Positions 1 to 5,351 of a stretch of DNA of 5,351 nucleotides are shown one piece after another. Numbering within the stretch: the first letter of the stretch is position 1; every line of letters starts with the position of its first letter. The notes under the pieces are model-generated. The model saw nothing but the letters and a program-made list of their open reading frames with translations. It searched no databases and was not told the DNA's origin. Origin of the DNA: Roseobacter sp. (GTDB lineage: Bacteria; Pseudomonadota; Alphaproteobacteria; Rhodobacterales; Rhodobacteraceae); NCBI GenBank assembly GCA_024636425.1, contig JAGXHB010000012.1:1-5351 (forward strand), read 5' to 3'. The translations under genes and the position numbers were made by a program.

Positions 1-269
1 CCAACGACAGCTTCCAGATCCACAATGCTGTCTTGCTTCGTATCCAAAACCACAACTGCGGTAGACCGATAGGTCGGGACCGCAGCAACAAATGCGTAGT
101 ACCCGGCAATCAGCAGAAAAATCAAAGTCACCAGCGCGATAATCCATTTACCGCGCCAGAGCGTCCCCAAAAGCGCGCTGATGTCTATCGTATCGTCTTC
201 GGCATCCGGATGTGCTGAAAATTTCTGGGGGCTTTGATTCATCATTGTCGTCTTGTCCATTCCAGTCAT
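1..269 (-). CDS. Wzz/ExoP-type polysaccharide chain-length or export protein, N-terminal fragment
   Basis: This gene runs off the left edge, so only about 89 N-terminal residues are visible. After a polar, acidic N-terminus comes a stretch with IDISALLGTLWRGKW, then one hydrophobic membrane segment (IIALVTLIFLLIAGYYAFV), then PTYRSTAVVVLD. This is the usual opening of Wzz-domain proteins: a short cytoplasmic tail, TM1, and the start of the periplasmic domain. Family members set the chain length of, or help export, surface polysaccharides; longer ones (ExoP type) also carry a C-terminal tyrosine-kinase domain. Whether this one does cannot be seen. The start is uncertain. An in-frame TAG lies about 27 bases upstream of the first ATG, and ATGs occur at 269, 260, 245 and 242. 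I chose 269 because AGGTG (285..281) sits 11 bases before it; 245 (MMNQSPQ) is a reasonable alternative. The gene follows the pqi operon on the same strand after a 193-bp gap, so it probably has its own promoter. Confidence 0.75.
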   Translation of the reverse strand, partial: MTGMDKTTMMNQSPQKFSAHPDAEDDTIDISALLGTLWRGKWIIALVTLIFLLIAGYYAFVAAVPTYRSTAVVVLDTKQDSIVDLEAVV

Positions 270-462
270 CCGGTCCACATCACCTGGCCGCTAAGTTTCG
301 AAAAGTGCGTGATCCTCTGCACAAAATCGATGATTTAAGCAATTCGCTTCTTAATATAAATTCGAAAAAATATTCTCGTTCAGCAAGAAAACTCCTGACG
401 GACTAAGCCCACCATCATCGAATGACTGTCGCTATAAGGGAAACAATCAGCGTAGATCCGTC
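270..462. other. AT-rich intergenic spacer upstream of the Wzz-type gene
   Basis: No gene is supported here; short open frames in this stretch have no ribosome site and no recognisable protein. The part around 343-382 is clearly richer in A and T than its surroundings (aatataaattcg followed by an A-run), as expected for a promoter of the minus-strand Wzz-type gene. On the minus strand TATATT (358..353) could be a -10 box, but no good -35 lies 16-18 bases upstream, so I do not call a promoter. I found no stable hairpin with a T-tract after the pqiC stop. The only inverted repeat (TCCGTC at 457-462 with GACGGA at 397-402) encloses a 54-base loop. Confidence 0.4.
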
Positions 463-1026
463 CTACCTTAAACCGTTTTTTGCAATAAAGCTCGCCAAAT
501 CCAAGACGAGCTGGCCGCGGGCGGTGGCGATGCTTGCAGGCCCACCCTTTGGATCGAAGGGCACGGTCAGATCAAACAGGCCTGAACGCTCCCTGCTGCC
601 ATCCAGCACTGCGACAAAGTACTGTCCCGAAGCGGTGAACTGGCCCGTTTCGGACGCCAGCAACTCGCTGAACCTGACCTCCACACGCGCATCAGGATAG
701 GCTTCGAACGGCCATGGCTCGGATGCGATACGGCGGCCCGTCAGGCGTGACAGGTTTTCACTCAGCTCAAGTGCGACGGCACGTTCAGGTGAATCCGCCC
801 AAAGCTGACCTGAAGAGCTGACGAGCGTGCCATCGTTCTTCCTGATATGAATTTCGTCAGCGGCAGCATAACTGGGAAGCGAAACATCCCGCACTTCGAC
901 TGCACCAAAGCTGATCCTGACCTGCTCGGTTACCGGCGGGGACGTCACCGCGAACCGGTCCGAAGACCCACAGGCTGCGACGGCCAGTACCAGGCCAACT
1001 ACTGAAAATATCTTAACCAACTTCAT
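463..1026 (-). CDS. pqiC: PqiC-type ABC-transport auxiliary lipoprotein
   Basis: This is the last gene of the pqi operon, 187 residues. It begins with a lipoprotein signal: basic MKLVK, a hydrophobic core, and the lipobox LAVAAC with Cys19 as the lipidated residue, followed by GSS. The mature part fits the PqiC/DUF330 family: a short beta segment (VRISFGAVEVRDVSLPSYAAADEIHIR), then SGQLWADSPERAVALELSENLSRLTG, matching the family's tryptophan-containing motif and helix, and a C-terminal strand/helix part ending in FIAKNGLR. In E. coli, PqiC is an outer-membrane lipoprotein that docks the far end of the PqiB needle, so this protein most likely anchors the lipid channel at the outer membrane. 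Gly20-Ser21 after the Cys gives no inner-membrane retention Asp at +2, consistent with outer-membrane sorting. The gene starts 3 bases after the pqiB stop, with GGGA about 10 bases before the ATG inside the pqiB end, suggesting coupled translation. The family call rests on the signal, the motif and the context. Confidence 0.86.
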   Translation of the reverse strand: MKLVKIFSVVGLVLAVAACGSSDRFAVTSPPVTEQVRISFGAVEVRDVSLPSYAAADEIHIRKNDGTLVSSSGQLWADSPERAVALELSENLSRLTGRRIASEPWPFEAYPDARVEVRFSELLASETGQFTASGQYFVAVLDGSRERSGLFDLTVPFDPKGGPASIATARGQLVLDLASFIAKNGLR

Positions 1027-1029
1027 AAC

Positions 1030-3114
1030 TTATCGTCCCAGCAAAAGTGAATTCGGATTGCGTTCGATCGTCCGCGCAAGAGAGGTCAGCGCATCTGCCG
1101 CTTTTTGAATATCGCGCAAGGTTTCTTCGGTCGTACGGCTGATCTGGTCCCCACGGTTGTAGCCTTCGATGGTCCGGCCCGCCTGATCGAAAAGCGTTGA
1201 CAGGCGGGTAACAATCCGTGGCAGATCCTGCGCTGACACCGCGATATTGTCCGCAGCATTCTGCGCTGAAGCAAGCGTGCGATTCACGTTCTCGATCGCA
1301 CCCCCTTCGCGAAGTTCCTGCAAGGTGTAGTTCAGTTCATCAAGCGCATCCTTCAACGATCCGGGCAAGGCGACGGCGTCGGGCGTTCCGATTACCTGAT
1401 CCGCCGACCGGGTCAGTTCGGTTAACTCGTCTACAAGCTGCTGTAGCTCCAGTTCTTCAGCCTTGGCGGCGACGGCCCGAATTTCAGTGACAAGTTCGGG
1501 CACGCCTTCGGTAGATGTGCTGAACGCATCAGCGGCGGCAGAGACAGAGTCGACAGCAGTGAGCAGCCGTGCCGCCATCTGCTCTTGCTCAAGCGTGGCA
1601 ACCAAAGTTTCGACACGCTGCAAGGTGGCGTTCAGGGATACCGGGATGTTCTGGACCGAGTCTGACGACACCAGCCCCGTCACCTCGTTGATAAGGGTGC
1701 GCACGTCTCTTGGGGTTTGCTGCAAATCGTCACTACCGATCAAAGTTTGAGCGGAATTCATCAGGCCTATGGCGCTGTTCAACAATTCTTCGATCGGAAG
1801 GTTGTTGATCCTGCTGAATACACCTTCGACGGTAGCAGAGGCATCCGATGTCTCATTTTCGGTCGTGGGCAGAACCGGCAAACGATCGTCGGTTGCTTCC
1901 AGTCGCGCCGGTGGGGCGTCATCGACGGTGACCAGTTCCACCTTCAATCCTCCCGTCAGCAAGCTAGCCGATGCGAGCCGCGCCCGCAGGCCGGTTATGA
2001 CACGATCTTCCAGAAATTCCAATGCAGTTGCCGCCGAGACTTCCCCAGGCAGACCCAGCCGCGCGGGCTGGATGGAGAGGGTTACGTTCAGCCGCACCCG
2101 GTTGTCACCAAACACGTCGTAATCAACGATACCGGACAGGGATTCCACCTCGCCGATATTCAGACCGCTCAATTCAACCGGCGCACCCACAGCAAGACCC
2201 GATACGTTATCGTCAAAGACAACGCTCAGTTTGAGCGGATCGACTTCGGAGGCATTGAAAACGGAGTTTCGTGCCTCTTCCCGACTTGGGTAAATCTCGA
2301 AGACGGTGCCGTCCTGAACACGGTCGCCGCCCGACACGAATGTATCGAATGTTACGCCCCCGCCCACCAGCGTGGCGATGGACTGAAAATCAATCTCTGC
2401 ACCGGTCGGACCTATTGAAAGGCTGAAGCCCGAGGTGTCCCAGAACCGTGTCGACCCATTTACAAGGTTGCGGTAGTTTTCGAAGATGAGCGCCTCTGCG
2501 ATGGCAAAGTTGCCACGGGGTGCGATCTCAGCCTTGCCCATGCGGCCTACTTCGATGCCGCGATAAAAAATCGGCGCGTTGTCTGTCAGCTGCCCGTTAC
2601 CGACCGTGCGAAACGCCACCTGAAGGCCGGATTGACCGGGCCGTATCAACGGAGCGGCGTCGGATCCCGAAAAAGTGTTGGCAAATTCGCCTTCCTTCTC
2701 GCTCCAGGATCCTTCGATATAAACGCCGCTCAGCACGGTGCTCAGCCCGGTGATCCCACGGGCGGACACCTCGGGCTGGACAACCCAGAATGCGGCACTT
2801 CTGTCGATGAACGGGGCGACATCCTTGTCTACACGGATGGTGGCGACGACTTTGGACAGGTCTTCGGTAAACCCGACTTCCTCGACACGGCCCACGGTGA
2901 CATCGCGGTAGCGCAATTCGGTTTCACCCGCCTTGATCCCCGCCCCTTTTTCAAACGTGACGTATATCTCCGGACCGCGTGAGTTGTAGTTGTTCCAAGC
3001 CACGGCCAATGCCGCGACCAGCGCCAGCAATGGAATGATCCAGACAACAGATGCACCGCTCAGGAAAAGCTTGCGCGCAGGCTTCATTGACACATTGGGG
3101 GGTGTATCACTCAT
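1030..3114 (-). CDS. pqiB: PqiB-type MCE-domain intermembrane lipid transport protein
   Basis: This 694-residue protein has a short cytoplasmic N-terminus, one membrane anchor (about residues 21-41, VVWIIPLLALVAALAVAW) and a periplasmic body. Three MCE (MlaD-like) domains follow at about 47-138, 162-258 and 294-398. They are marked by the repeated pattern of a strand, then a short segment of the type AGETELRYRDVTVGRVEEV, NAPIFYRGIEVGRMGKAEI or GAPVELSGLNIGEVESL, and by GITGLSTVLSG/GLRARLASASLLTGG-type ends. From about 430 to the end it is almost entirely helical and rich in Ala, Leu, Thr, Ser, Asp and Glu. In E. coli PqiB, stacked MCE rings and a C-terminal coiled-coil needle form a hydrophobic tunnel between the inner and outer membranes; this protein should do the same. 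E. coli PqiB is, from memory, about 546 residues, so the extra length here lies mainly in the C-terminal helical part. The ATG directly follows the TGA of the second pqiA, with AAGGGA 9 bases upstream. The closest alternative is the larger YebT/LetB, but three rather than seven MCE domains favour PqiB. Confidence 0.94.
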   Translation of the reverse strand: MSDTPPNVSMKPARKLFLSGASVVWIIPLLALVAALAVAWNNYNSRGPEIYVTFEKGAGIKAGETELRYRDVTVGRVEEVGFTEDLSKVVATIRVDKDVAPFIDRSAAFWVVQPEVSARGITGLSTVLSGVYIEGSWSEKEGEFANTFSGSDAAPLIRPGQSGLQVAFRTVGNGQLTDNAPIFYRGIEVGRMGKAEIAPRGNFAIAEALIFENYRNLVNGSTRFWDTSGFSLSIGPTGAEIDFQSIATLVGGGVTFDTFVSGGDRVQDGTVFEIYPSREEARNSVFNASEVDPLKLSVVFDDNVSGLAVGAPVELSGLNIGEVESLSGIVDYDVFGDNRVRLNVTLSIQPARLGLPGEVSAATALEFLEDRVITGLRARLASASLLTGGLKVELVTVDDAPPARLEATDDRLPVLPTTENETSDASATVEGVFSRINNLPIEELLNSAIGLMNSAQTLIGSDDLQQTPRDVRTLINEVTGLVSSDSVQNIPVSLNATLQRVETLVATLEQEQMAARLLTAVDSVSAAADAFSTSTEGVPELVTEIRAVAAKAEELELQQLVDELTELTRSADQVIGTPDAVALPGSLKDALDELNYTLQELREGGAIENVNRTLASAQNAADNIAVSAQDLPRIVTRLSTLFDQAGRTIEGYNRGDQISRTTEETLRDIQKAADALTSLARTIERNPNSLLLGR

Positions 3115-3765
3115 TCACGCAGATCCCTTGTCCTTGGCCTGCCCATCCCAAATCAAACGGGAGTCAAACGCTTGCGCAGATAACATCGTAAAAATAACCG
3201 ACAATGCGAAGAACATGCTCGCCGGGCCCGGATTAATGTTCGCAAGTGTGTTGAGTTGCACCAGCGACGACAGGATGGCAACCACAAAGATGTCGATCAT
3301 CGACCAGCGGCCGATGTATTCGACGATCTCGTACATCAGGTGGCGTGAATTATTGAAACCCGCCCCTGGCCGTCTGACGCTAAGTGCCAGATATGCGACG
3401 GCCCAGAACTTGGCCAACGGTATGGCGACAGAGGCGAGGAGAATGATAAACGCGATACCCCATGACCCGTATTGCGCCAGTTCGACAGCACCTCCGATGA
3501 TTGTGCTTTGATCGTTCTGGAACAACGTTCTGGTCTGAAGCATCGGATAGACGTTGGCGGGAATGTAGCACATGAACCCCACCAGCCACCACGCCCACAC
3601 CTTTTGCAGGCTGTTGGCGTCGCGCGACTTCATGTGATGACCGCATCTTCCACAAACCTGCGTTTCGATAGGCCACGCCCTTGCGCACCGCGTGCACGCA
3701 ACGAGGCCCATCTCACGCGCGCTCAGGATTTTTTGGGGTGTTCCAGCGAGTTCCATACCGACCAT
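3115..3765 (-). CDS. pqiA: PqiA-domain inner-membrane protein, C-terminal-half type
   Basis: This 216-residue protein has a zinc-ribbon-like N-terminus with two CxxC pairs (Cys24/27 in ACTRC and Cys38/41 in CGRC), then four predicted membrane helices (about 54-74, 101-118, 116-132 and 156-199 containing the last part). The stretch IGRWSMIDIFVVAILSSLVQ and the end NPGPASMFFALSV ... AFDSRLIWD are typical of the second PqiA domain in family members. In E. coli, PqiA is an integral inner-membrane protein working with PqiB and PqiC in lipid movement; the exact biochemical step is not settled. The start overlaps the end of the first pqiA gene by 43 bases in the -1 frame. ATGs at 3765 and 3756 are both possible, and neither has a clear ribosome site, so translation may depend on coupling to the upstream gene. 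The stop abuts the pqiB ATG. It could also be read as the second half of one PqiA chain if frameshifting occurs at the A6 run at 3729-3734. Confidence 0.9.
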   Translation of the reverse strand: MVGMELAGTPQKILSAREMGLVACTRCARAWPIETQVCGRCGHHMKSRDANSLQKVWAWWLVGFMCYIPANVYPMLQTRTLFQNDQSTIIGGAVELAQYGSWGIAFIILLASVAIPLAKFWAVAYLALSVRRPGAGFNNSRHLMYEIVEYIGRWSMIDIFVVAILSSLVQLNTLANINPGPASMFFALSVIFTMLSAQAFDSRLIWDGQAKDKGSA

Positions 3766-4370
3766 TTACACATATAACTGTCCTGGGCCACAACCAGGAT
3801 AACCAAAACACCGAACATCCAGAATGCGGGCCCAAAACCCACTGTCGCAAGATCTGCAACCTTGACCAGCGCCACCGCGCAGCCAAGCGCAAAGATTTCG
3901 GCCATCGACCATGGCCGCAGAGCTTGTGAAAACCGAAACGCCGGCATCGCAAATTTCGCAGGGGGCAGGTCCAGCACGATCGGCACCAGCACGTAAAGCG
4001 TCAGGACAGCCCGCGCCAAGGGCACCAACATGATCAGCGCCGCTGTTGCAAGCGACAGCAAGATCAAAGGGCCGTTCGAGAACGCGAGCGCGGAGTCAAA
4101 GACAGAGACGGAGTTCTTGTTGCCCGCCGCATCAATGGTCAAAAACGGAAAAAATGTCGCGCCGACAATCAGGATAAGCGTCGCAAGTGCCACGGCGATG
4201 ATCGTAAGGCCCGCCTTCCGGCGTGGCGCGATCAGGACCGTGTGACAACGCTGGCAGACGGCCTGCTCTCCGGCTGCCGGCTCTTTCAGATGGTACACGG
4301 CATCGCATTGCGGACAGACGATAAGGTCTGTCAGCGGCACTGCAAGGTCATGATCCGGCACATCTTTCAT
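3723..4370 (-). CDS. pqiA: PqiA-domain inner-membrane protein, N-terminal-half type
   Basis: This is the first gene of the pqi operon, 215 residues from the ATG at 4370. An N-terminal zinc-ribbon-like module has two CxxC pairs (CPQC at 19-22 and CQRC at 39-42), followed by four membrane helices (about 55-74, 100-118, 118-135 and 155-197 holding the last part). The PqiA motif RPWSMAEIFALGCAVALVKVADLA is clear, as is the ...FPFLTID... loop after the first helix. It is likely an inner-membrane partner of the downstream PqiB channel. A longer reading begins at a GTG at 4418 (16 extra residues). I prefer 4370 because the GTG lies inside a palindrome and upstream of the likely transcription start of the candidate promoter, the product then matches the second PqiA (216 residues) in length, and the extra residues (VATHIPPPEIVLYNGP) look non-family. 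Neither start has a clear Shine-Dalgarno. The 3' end overlaps the next gene by 43 bases. E. coli has both domains in one chain; here they are split. Confidence 0.9.
   Translation of the reverse strand: MKDVPDHDLAVPLTDLIVCPQCDAVYHLKEPAAGEQAVCQRCHTVLIAPRRKAGLTIIAVALATLILIVGATFFPFLTIDAAGNKNSVSVFDSALAFSNGPLILLSLATAALIMLVPLARAVLTLYVLVPIVLDLPPAKFAMPAFRFSQALRPWSMAEIFALGCAVALVKVADLATVGFGPAFWMFGVLVILVVAQDSYMCKWSVWNSLEHPKKS
3729..3734 (-). other. A6 homopolymer in the pqiA/pqiA overlap, possible slippage site
   Basis: On the coding strand the first pqiA reads CCC AAA AAA TCC TGA, and the second reads CCC CAA AAA ATC CTG in the -1 frame through the same bases. Slipping back one base on the second AAA codon, or adding one A by polymerase slippage, would join the first ORF to the second right before its stop. 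The run is seen directly; its use as a slippage site is inference. It is not a classical X XXY YYZ heptamer in the zero frame, because the base before AAA AAA is C. Confidence 0.3.
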
Positions 4371-4401
4371 CGGGCCGTTATATAGGACAATTTCCGGCGG
4401 G

Positions 4402-4431
4402 GGTATATGTGTGGCCACACAATTTAGTCAG
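4402..4431 (-). promoter_or_regulatory. Candidate sigma-70-type promoter of the pqi operon
   Basis: Reading the minus strand, CTGACT (4431..4426) resembles the TTGACA -35 box at four positions (TGAC), and TATACC (4407..4402) matches the TATA of a -10 box, with an 18-base spacer. Transcription would start around 4393-4396, giving a leader of roughly 25 bases before the ATG at 4370. A second weaker possibility is TATAAC at 4382..4377, which would start transcription almost at the ATG (leaderless) but has no -35 match. Neither is supported by more than the sequence pattern. Confidence 0.4.
4408..4421. promoter_or_regulatory. Perfect 14-bp palindrome, candidate operator
   Basis: TGTGTGG followed directly by its exact reverse complement CCACACA gives a 14-bp dyad with no spacer. 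It lies in the region between the divergent pqi operon and the DJ-1/PfpI gene, and occupies the spacer of the candidate pqi promoter, touching its -10 box. A dimeric repressor bound there would block that promoter. I cannot assign a regulator family from the half-site. The next flanking pair (A/A) does not match, so the dyad ends at 14 bp. Confidence 0.5.
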
Positions 4432-4478
4432 TGTATTTCACGGCGAAAACCGGCCCGCGCATCCAAGCCAGTGGAACA

Positions 4479-4501
4479 TCCCAAGACGCAGGACGTTGGG
4501 A
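4479..4501. repeat. Short inverted repeat in the leader of the DJ-1/PfpI gene
   Basis: TCCCAA (4479-4484) and TTGGGA (4496-4501) are exact inverted 6-base arms separated by 11 bases, lying 34 bases before the start codon of the plus-strand gene. They could form a weak RNA hairpin in the leader or a split binding site. A 6-base match at this distance can arise by chance, so the functional value is low. Confidence 0.25.
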
Positions 4502-4522
4502 CGGTGAAGAACGAAACATCGA

Positions 4523-4528
4523 AAGGAG
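4523..4528 (+). promoter_or_regulatory. Strong ribosome binding site of the DJ-1/PfpI gene
   Basis: AAGGAG ends 6 bases before the ATG at 4535. It is the best Shine-Dalgarno in the window and settles the start of this gene. Confidence 0.85.
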
Positions 4529-4534
4529 CTTCAC

Positions 4535-5095
4535 ATGACACAGATCACTGATGCAAAGATCCTCATCCTCTCCACCAACGGTTTCGAGCAGTCGGAACTG
4601 GAACGTCCTTTGAATGACCTCAAGGCCAGAGGGGCGACAGTTCACGTCGTGACACCCGATGGCGAGGCTATCAAGGGTTGGGATAAAGACGATTGGGGCA
4701 GCACCGTCAACGCTGACAAAGCTCTGTCCGACGTTACGGTATCGGACTACGACGCAATCGTCTTGCCCGGCGGCCAAATCAACCCGGACCTGCTGCGGGT
4801 CAACAAGGATGCGATCGCACTGATCCAATCCTTCGCCAAAGAAGGCAAGACCGTCGCCGCGATCTGTCACGCGCCTTGGCTCCTGGTTGAGGCCGGTATC
4901 ATCGAAGGCCGGGAAGCAACGTCTTACCATTCGATTGCGACCGATCTGAAAAATGCCGGTGCGCATTTTGAAGATAGCGAAGTCGTCGTTGATCAGGGCA
5001 TCATCACCAGCCGATCACCCGAAGATCTGGAGGCCTTCATTGGCAAGATCGTCGAAGAAATCGAAGAAGGTGAGCACGACCGCGCCGCCGCGTGA
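4535..5095 (+). CDS. DJ-1/PfpI-family protein (type 1 glutamine amidotransferase-like; YhbO/PfpI subgroup)
   Basis: This 186-residue cytosolic protein covers the complete DJ-1/PfpI fold. Visible landmarks are the first strand KILILSTNGFEQSEL with Glu18, the LPGGQINPDLLR loop (77-88), the nucleophile elbow AICHAPW with Cys111 and His112, and the closing EVVVDQGIITSRSPEDLEAF. Glu18, Cys111 and His112 correspond to the conserved residues of PfpI/YhbO-type proteins, which have been reported as proteases, chaperones and glyoxal/methylglyoxal-adduct deglycases; which activity applies here cannot be told from sequence. Members are commonly stress-induced. The C-terminus has an acidic tail (EEIEEGEHDRAAA). 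The gene is monocistronic: own intergenic region with a strong ribosome site, and a terminator about 20 bases after the stop. It is transcribed away from the pqi operon, sharing the intergenic region with the palindrome, which hints at a common stress response without proving it. Confidence 0.93.
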   Translation: MTQITDAKILILSTNGFEQSELERPLNDLKARGATVHVVTPDGEAIKGWDKDDWGSTVNADKALSDVTVSDYDAIVLPGGQINPDLLRVNKDAIALIQSFAKEGKTVAAICHAPWLLVEAGIIEGREATSYHSIATDLKNAGAHFEDSEVVVDQGIITSRSPEDLEAFIGKIVEEIEEGEHDRAAA

Positions 5096-5114
5096 TCGAG
5101 GCTGACATGAACGG

Positions 5115-5144
5115 AAAAGGCAGGGTTCGCGCCCTGCCTTTTTT
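5115..5144. terminator. Rho-independent terminator, probably bidirectional
   Basis: GGCAGGG (5119-5125) and CCCTGCC (5132-5138) form a 7-bp GC-rich stem around a 6-base loop (TTCGCG), extended by AAAA (5115-5118) against TTTT (5139-5142), with six T residues from 5139. It ends the plus-strand DJ-1/PfpI gene. On the opposite strand the same stem is followed by TTTT, so it can also end the convergent aminotransferase gene, whose stop codon lies at its edge. Confidence 0.92.
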
Positions 5145-5351
5145 CATGCAAGTGCCTGATCTATGCTTTTGCTCAGCTTTTCGGTGAGTTCGTCTATCTG
5201 TGCATCAGTGATGATGAACGGCGGCGCAAGAAGCACGTGGTCACCGGATTTACCATCAATCGTGCCGGACATCGGATAGCAGATCAAGCCGTTGTCGAAC
5301 GCATGTTTCTTGATTTTTGCGGCAATGCCGCGCGACGGATCGAACGGGGTC
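5144..5351 (-). CDS. Class III (PLP-dependent) aminotransferase, C-terminal fragment
   Basis: Only the last 68 residues are in the window; the gene enters from the right edge. The reading frame ends in TGA at 5146..5144. The segment with DPSRGIAAKIKKHAFDNGLI, CYPMSG, GDHVLLAPPFIITDAQIDEL and the final helix EKLSKSIDQALA is the typical C-terminal domain of class III (aspartate aminotransferase-fold, omega-type) enzymes, where LLAPPFIIT follows a loop near the active-site entrance. The catalytic lysine lies upstream, outside the window, so substrate cannot be judged. The gene converges with the DJ-1/PfpI gene, and the stop codon sits at the end of the shared terminator. Confidence 0.87.
   Translation of the reverse strand, partial: TPFDPSRGIAAKIKKHAFDNGLICYPMSGTIDGKSGDHVLLAPPFIITDAQIDELTEKLSKSIDQALA

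Noticed and set aside
343..382. Strong promoter for the Wzz-type gene in the AT-rich stretch
   Set aside because: TATATT could be a -10 box, but no hexamer near TTGACA lies 16-18 bases upstream, so a specific promoter cannot be supported.
397..462. Inverted GACGGA/TCCGTC pair after pqiC considered as a terminator
   Set aside because: The 6-base arms are 54 bases apart with no T-tract, so a stable terminator hairpin is unlikely.
1717..2418. 233-residue open frame on the plus strand inside pqiB
   Set aside because: It lies antisense to the three MCE domains of a clear PqiB, its product has no recognisable domain or hydrophobic pattern, and no ribosome site precedes it. It is a shadow of the real gene.
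3290..3303. Short dyad GTCGATCATCGAC inside the second pqiA
   Set aside because: It is within conserved codons of the PqiA motif region (RWSMIDIF), so coding constraint explains it.
4424..4966. 180-residue open frame on the minus strand opposite the DJ-1/PfpI gene
   Set aside because: It covers the antisense of a well-supported DJ-1/PfpI gene and would read through the intergenic region toward pqiA. The product resembles no known family.
1..5351. Novel defence, mobile or RNA-based system
   Set aside because: All long coding stretches belong to recognised families, and there are no direct repeat arrays, transposase, integrase, reverse transcriptase, toxin-antitoxin pair or structured RNA signature.

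Overview
The window looks like chromosomal DNA from a marine alphaproteobacterium, most likely a Rhodobacterales (roseobacter-type) strain. This is inferred from moderate GC, protein style and gene content. No rRNA, tRNA or other lineage marker is present to prove it. I see no mobile element, CRISPR array or RNA gene.

Layout. At the left edge (1-269, minus) is the N-terminal end of a Wzz/ExoP-type polysaccharide chain-length or export protein. It is separated by a 193-bp AT-rich spacer from the 3' end of a four-gene minus-strand operon that fills most of the window (4370 down to 463). In transcription order this operon encodes two PqiA-domain inner-membrane proteins, a large PqiB-type MCE protein, and a PqiC-type lipoprotein. 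Together they make a Pqi (paraquat-inducible) type lipid-transport apparatus spanning inner membrane, periplasm and outer membrane. The genes are tightly packed: the two pqiA genes overlap by 43 bp, the second pqiA stop touches the pqiB start (TGAATG), and pqiB and pqiC are 3 bp apart.

On the other side of a 164-bp intergenic region, a DJ-1/PfpI-family protein (4535-5095, plus) is transcribed divergently from the operon. It ends at a strong, probably bidirectional, rho-independent terminator. That terminator is shared with a convergent class III aminotransferase, of which only the last 68 residues are in the window (5144-5351, minus).

Most interesting points. (1) PqiA is split into two overlapping ORFs, whereas the E. 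coli protein is a single chain with two domains. The overlap contains an A6 run, and a -1 slip, or one extra A, would give a fused chain of about 418 residues. (2) A perfect 14-bp palindrome, TGTGTGGCCACACA, lies in the divergent intergenic region. It fits within the spacer of a candidate promoter reading into the pqi operon, so it is a plausible operator, and it argues for the downstream ATG as the start of the first pqiA gene. (3) PqiB carries a long helical C-terminal region of about 270 residues. I see no convincing novel system: this is a recognisable lipid-transport operon in an unusual split arrangement.
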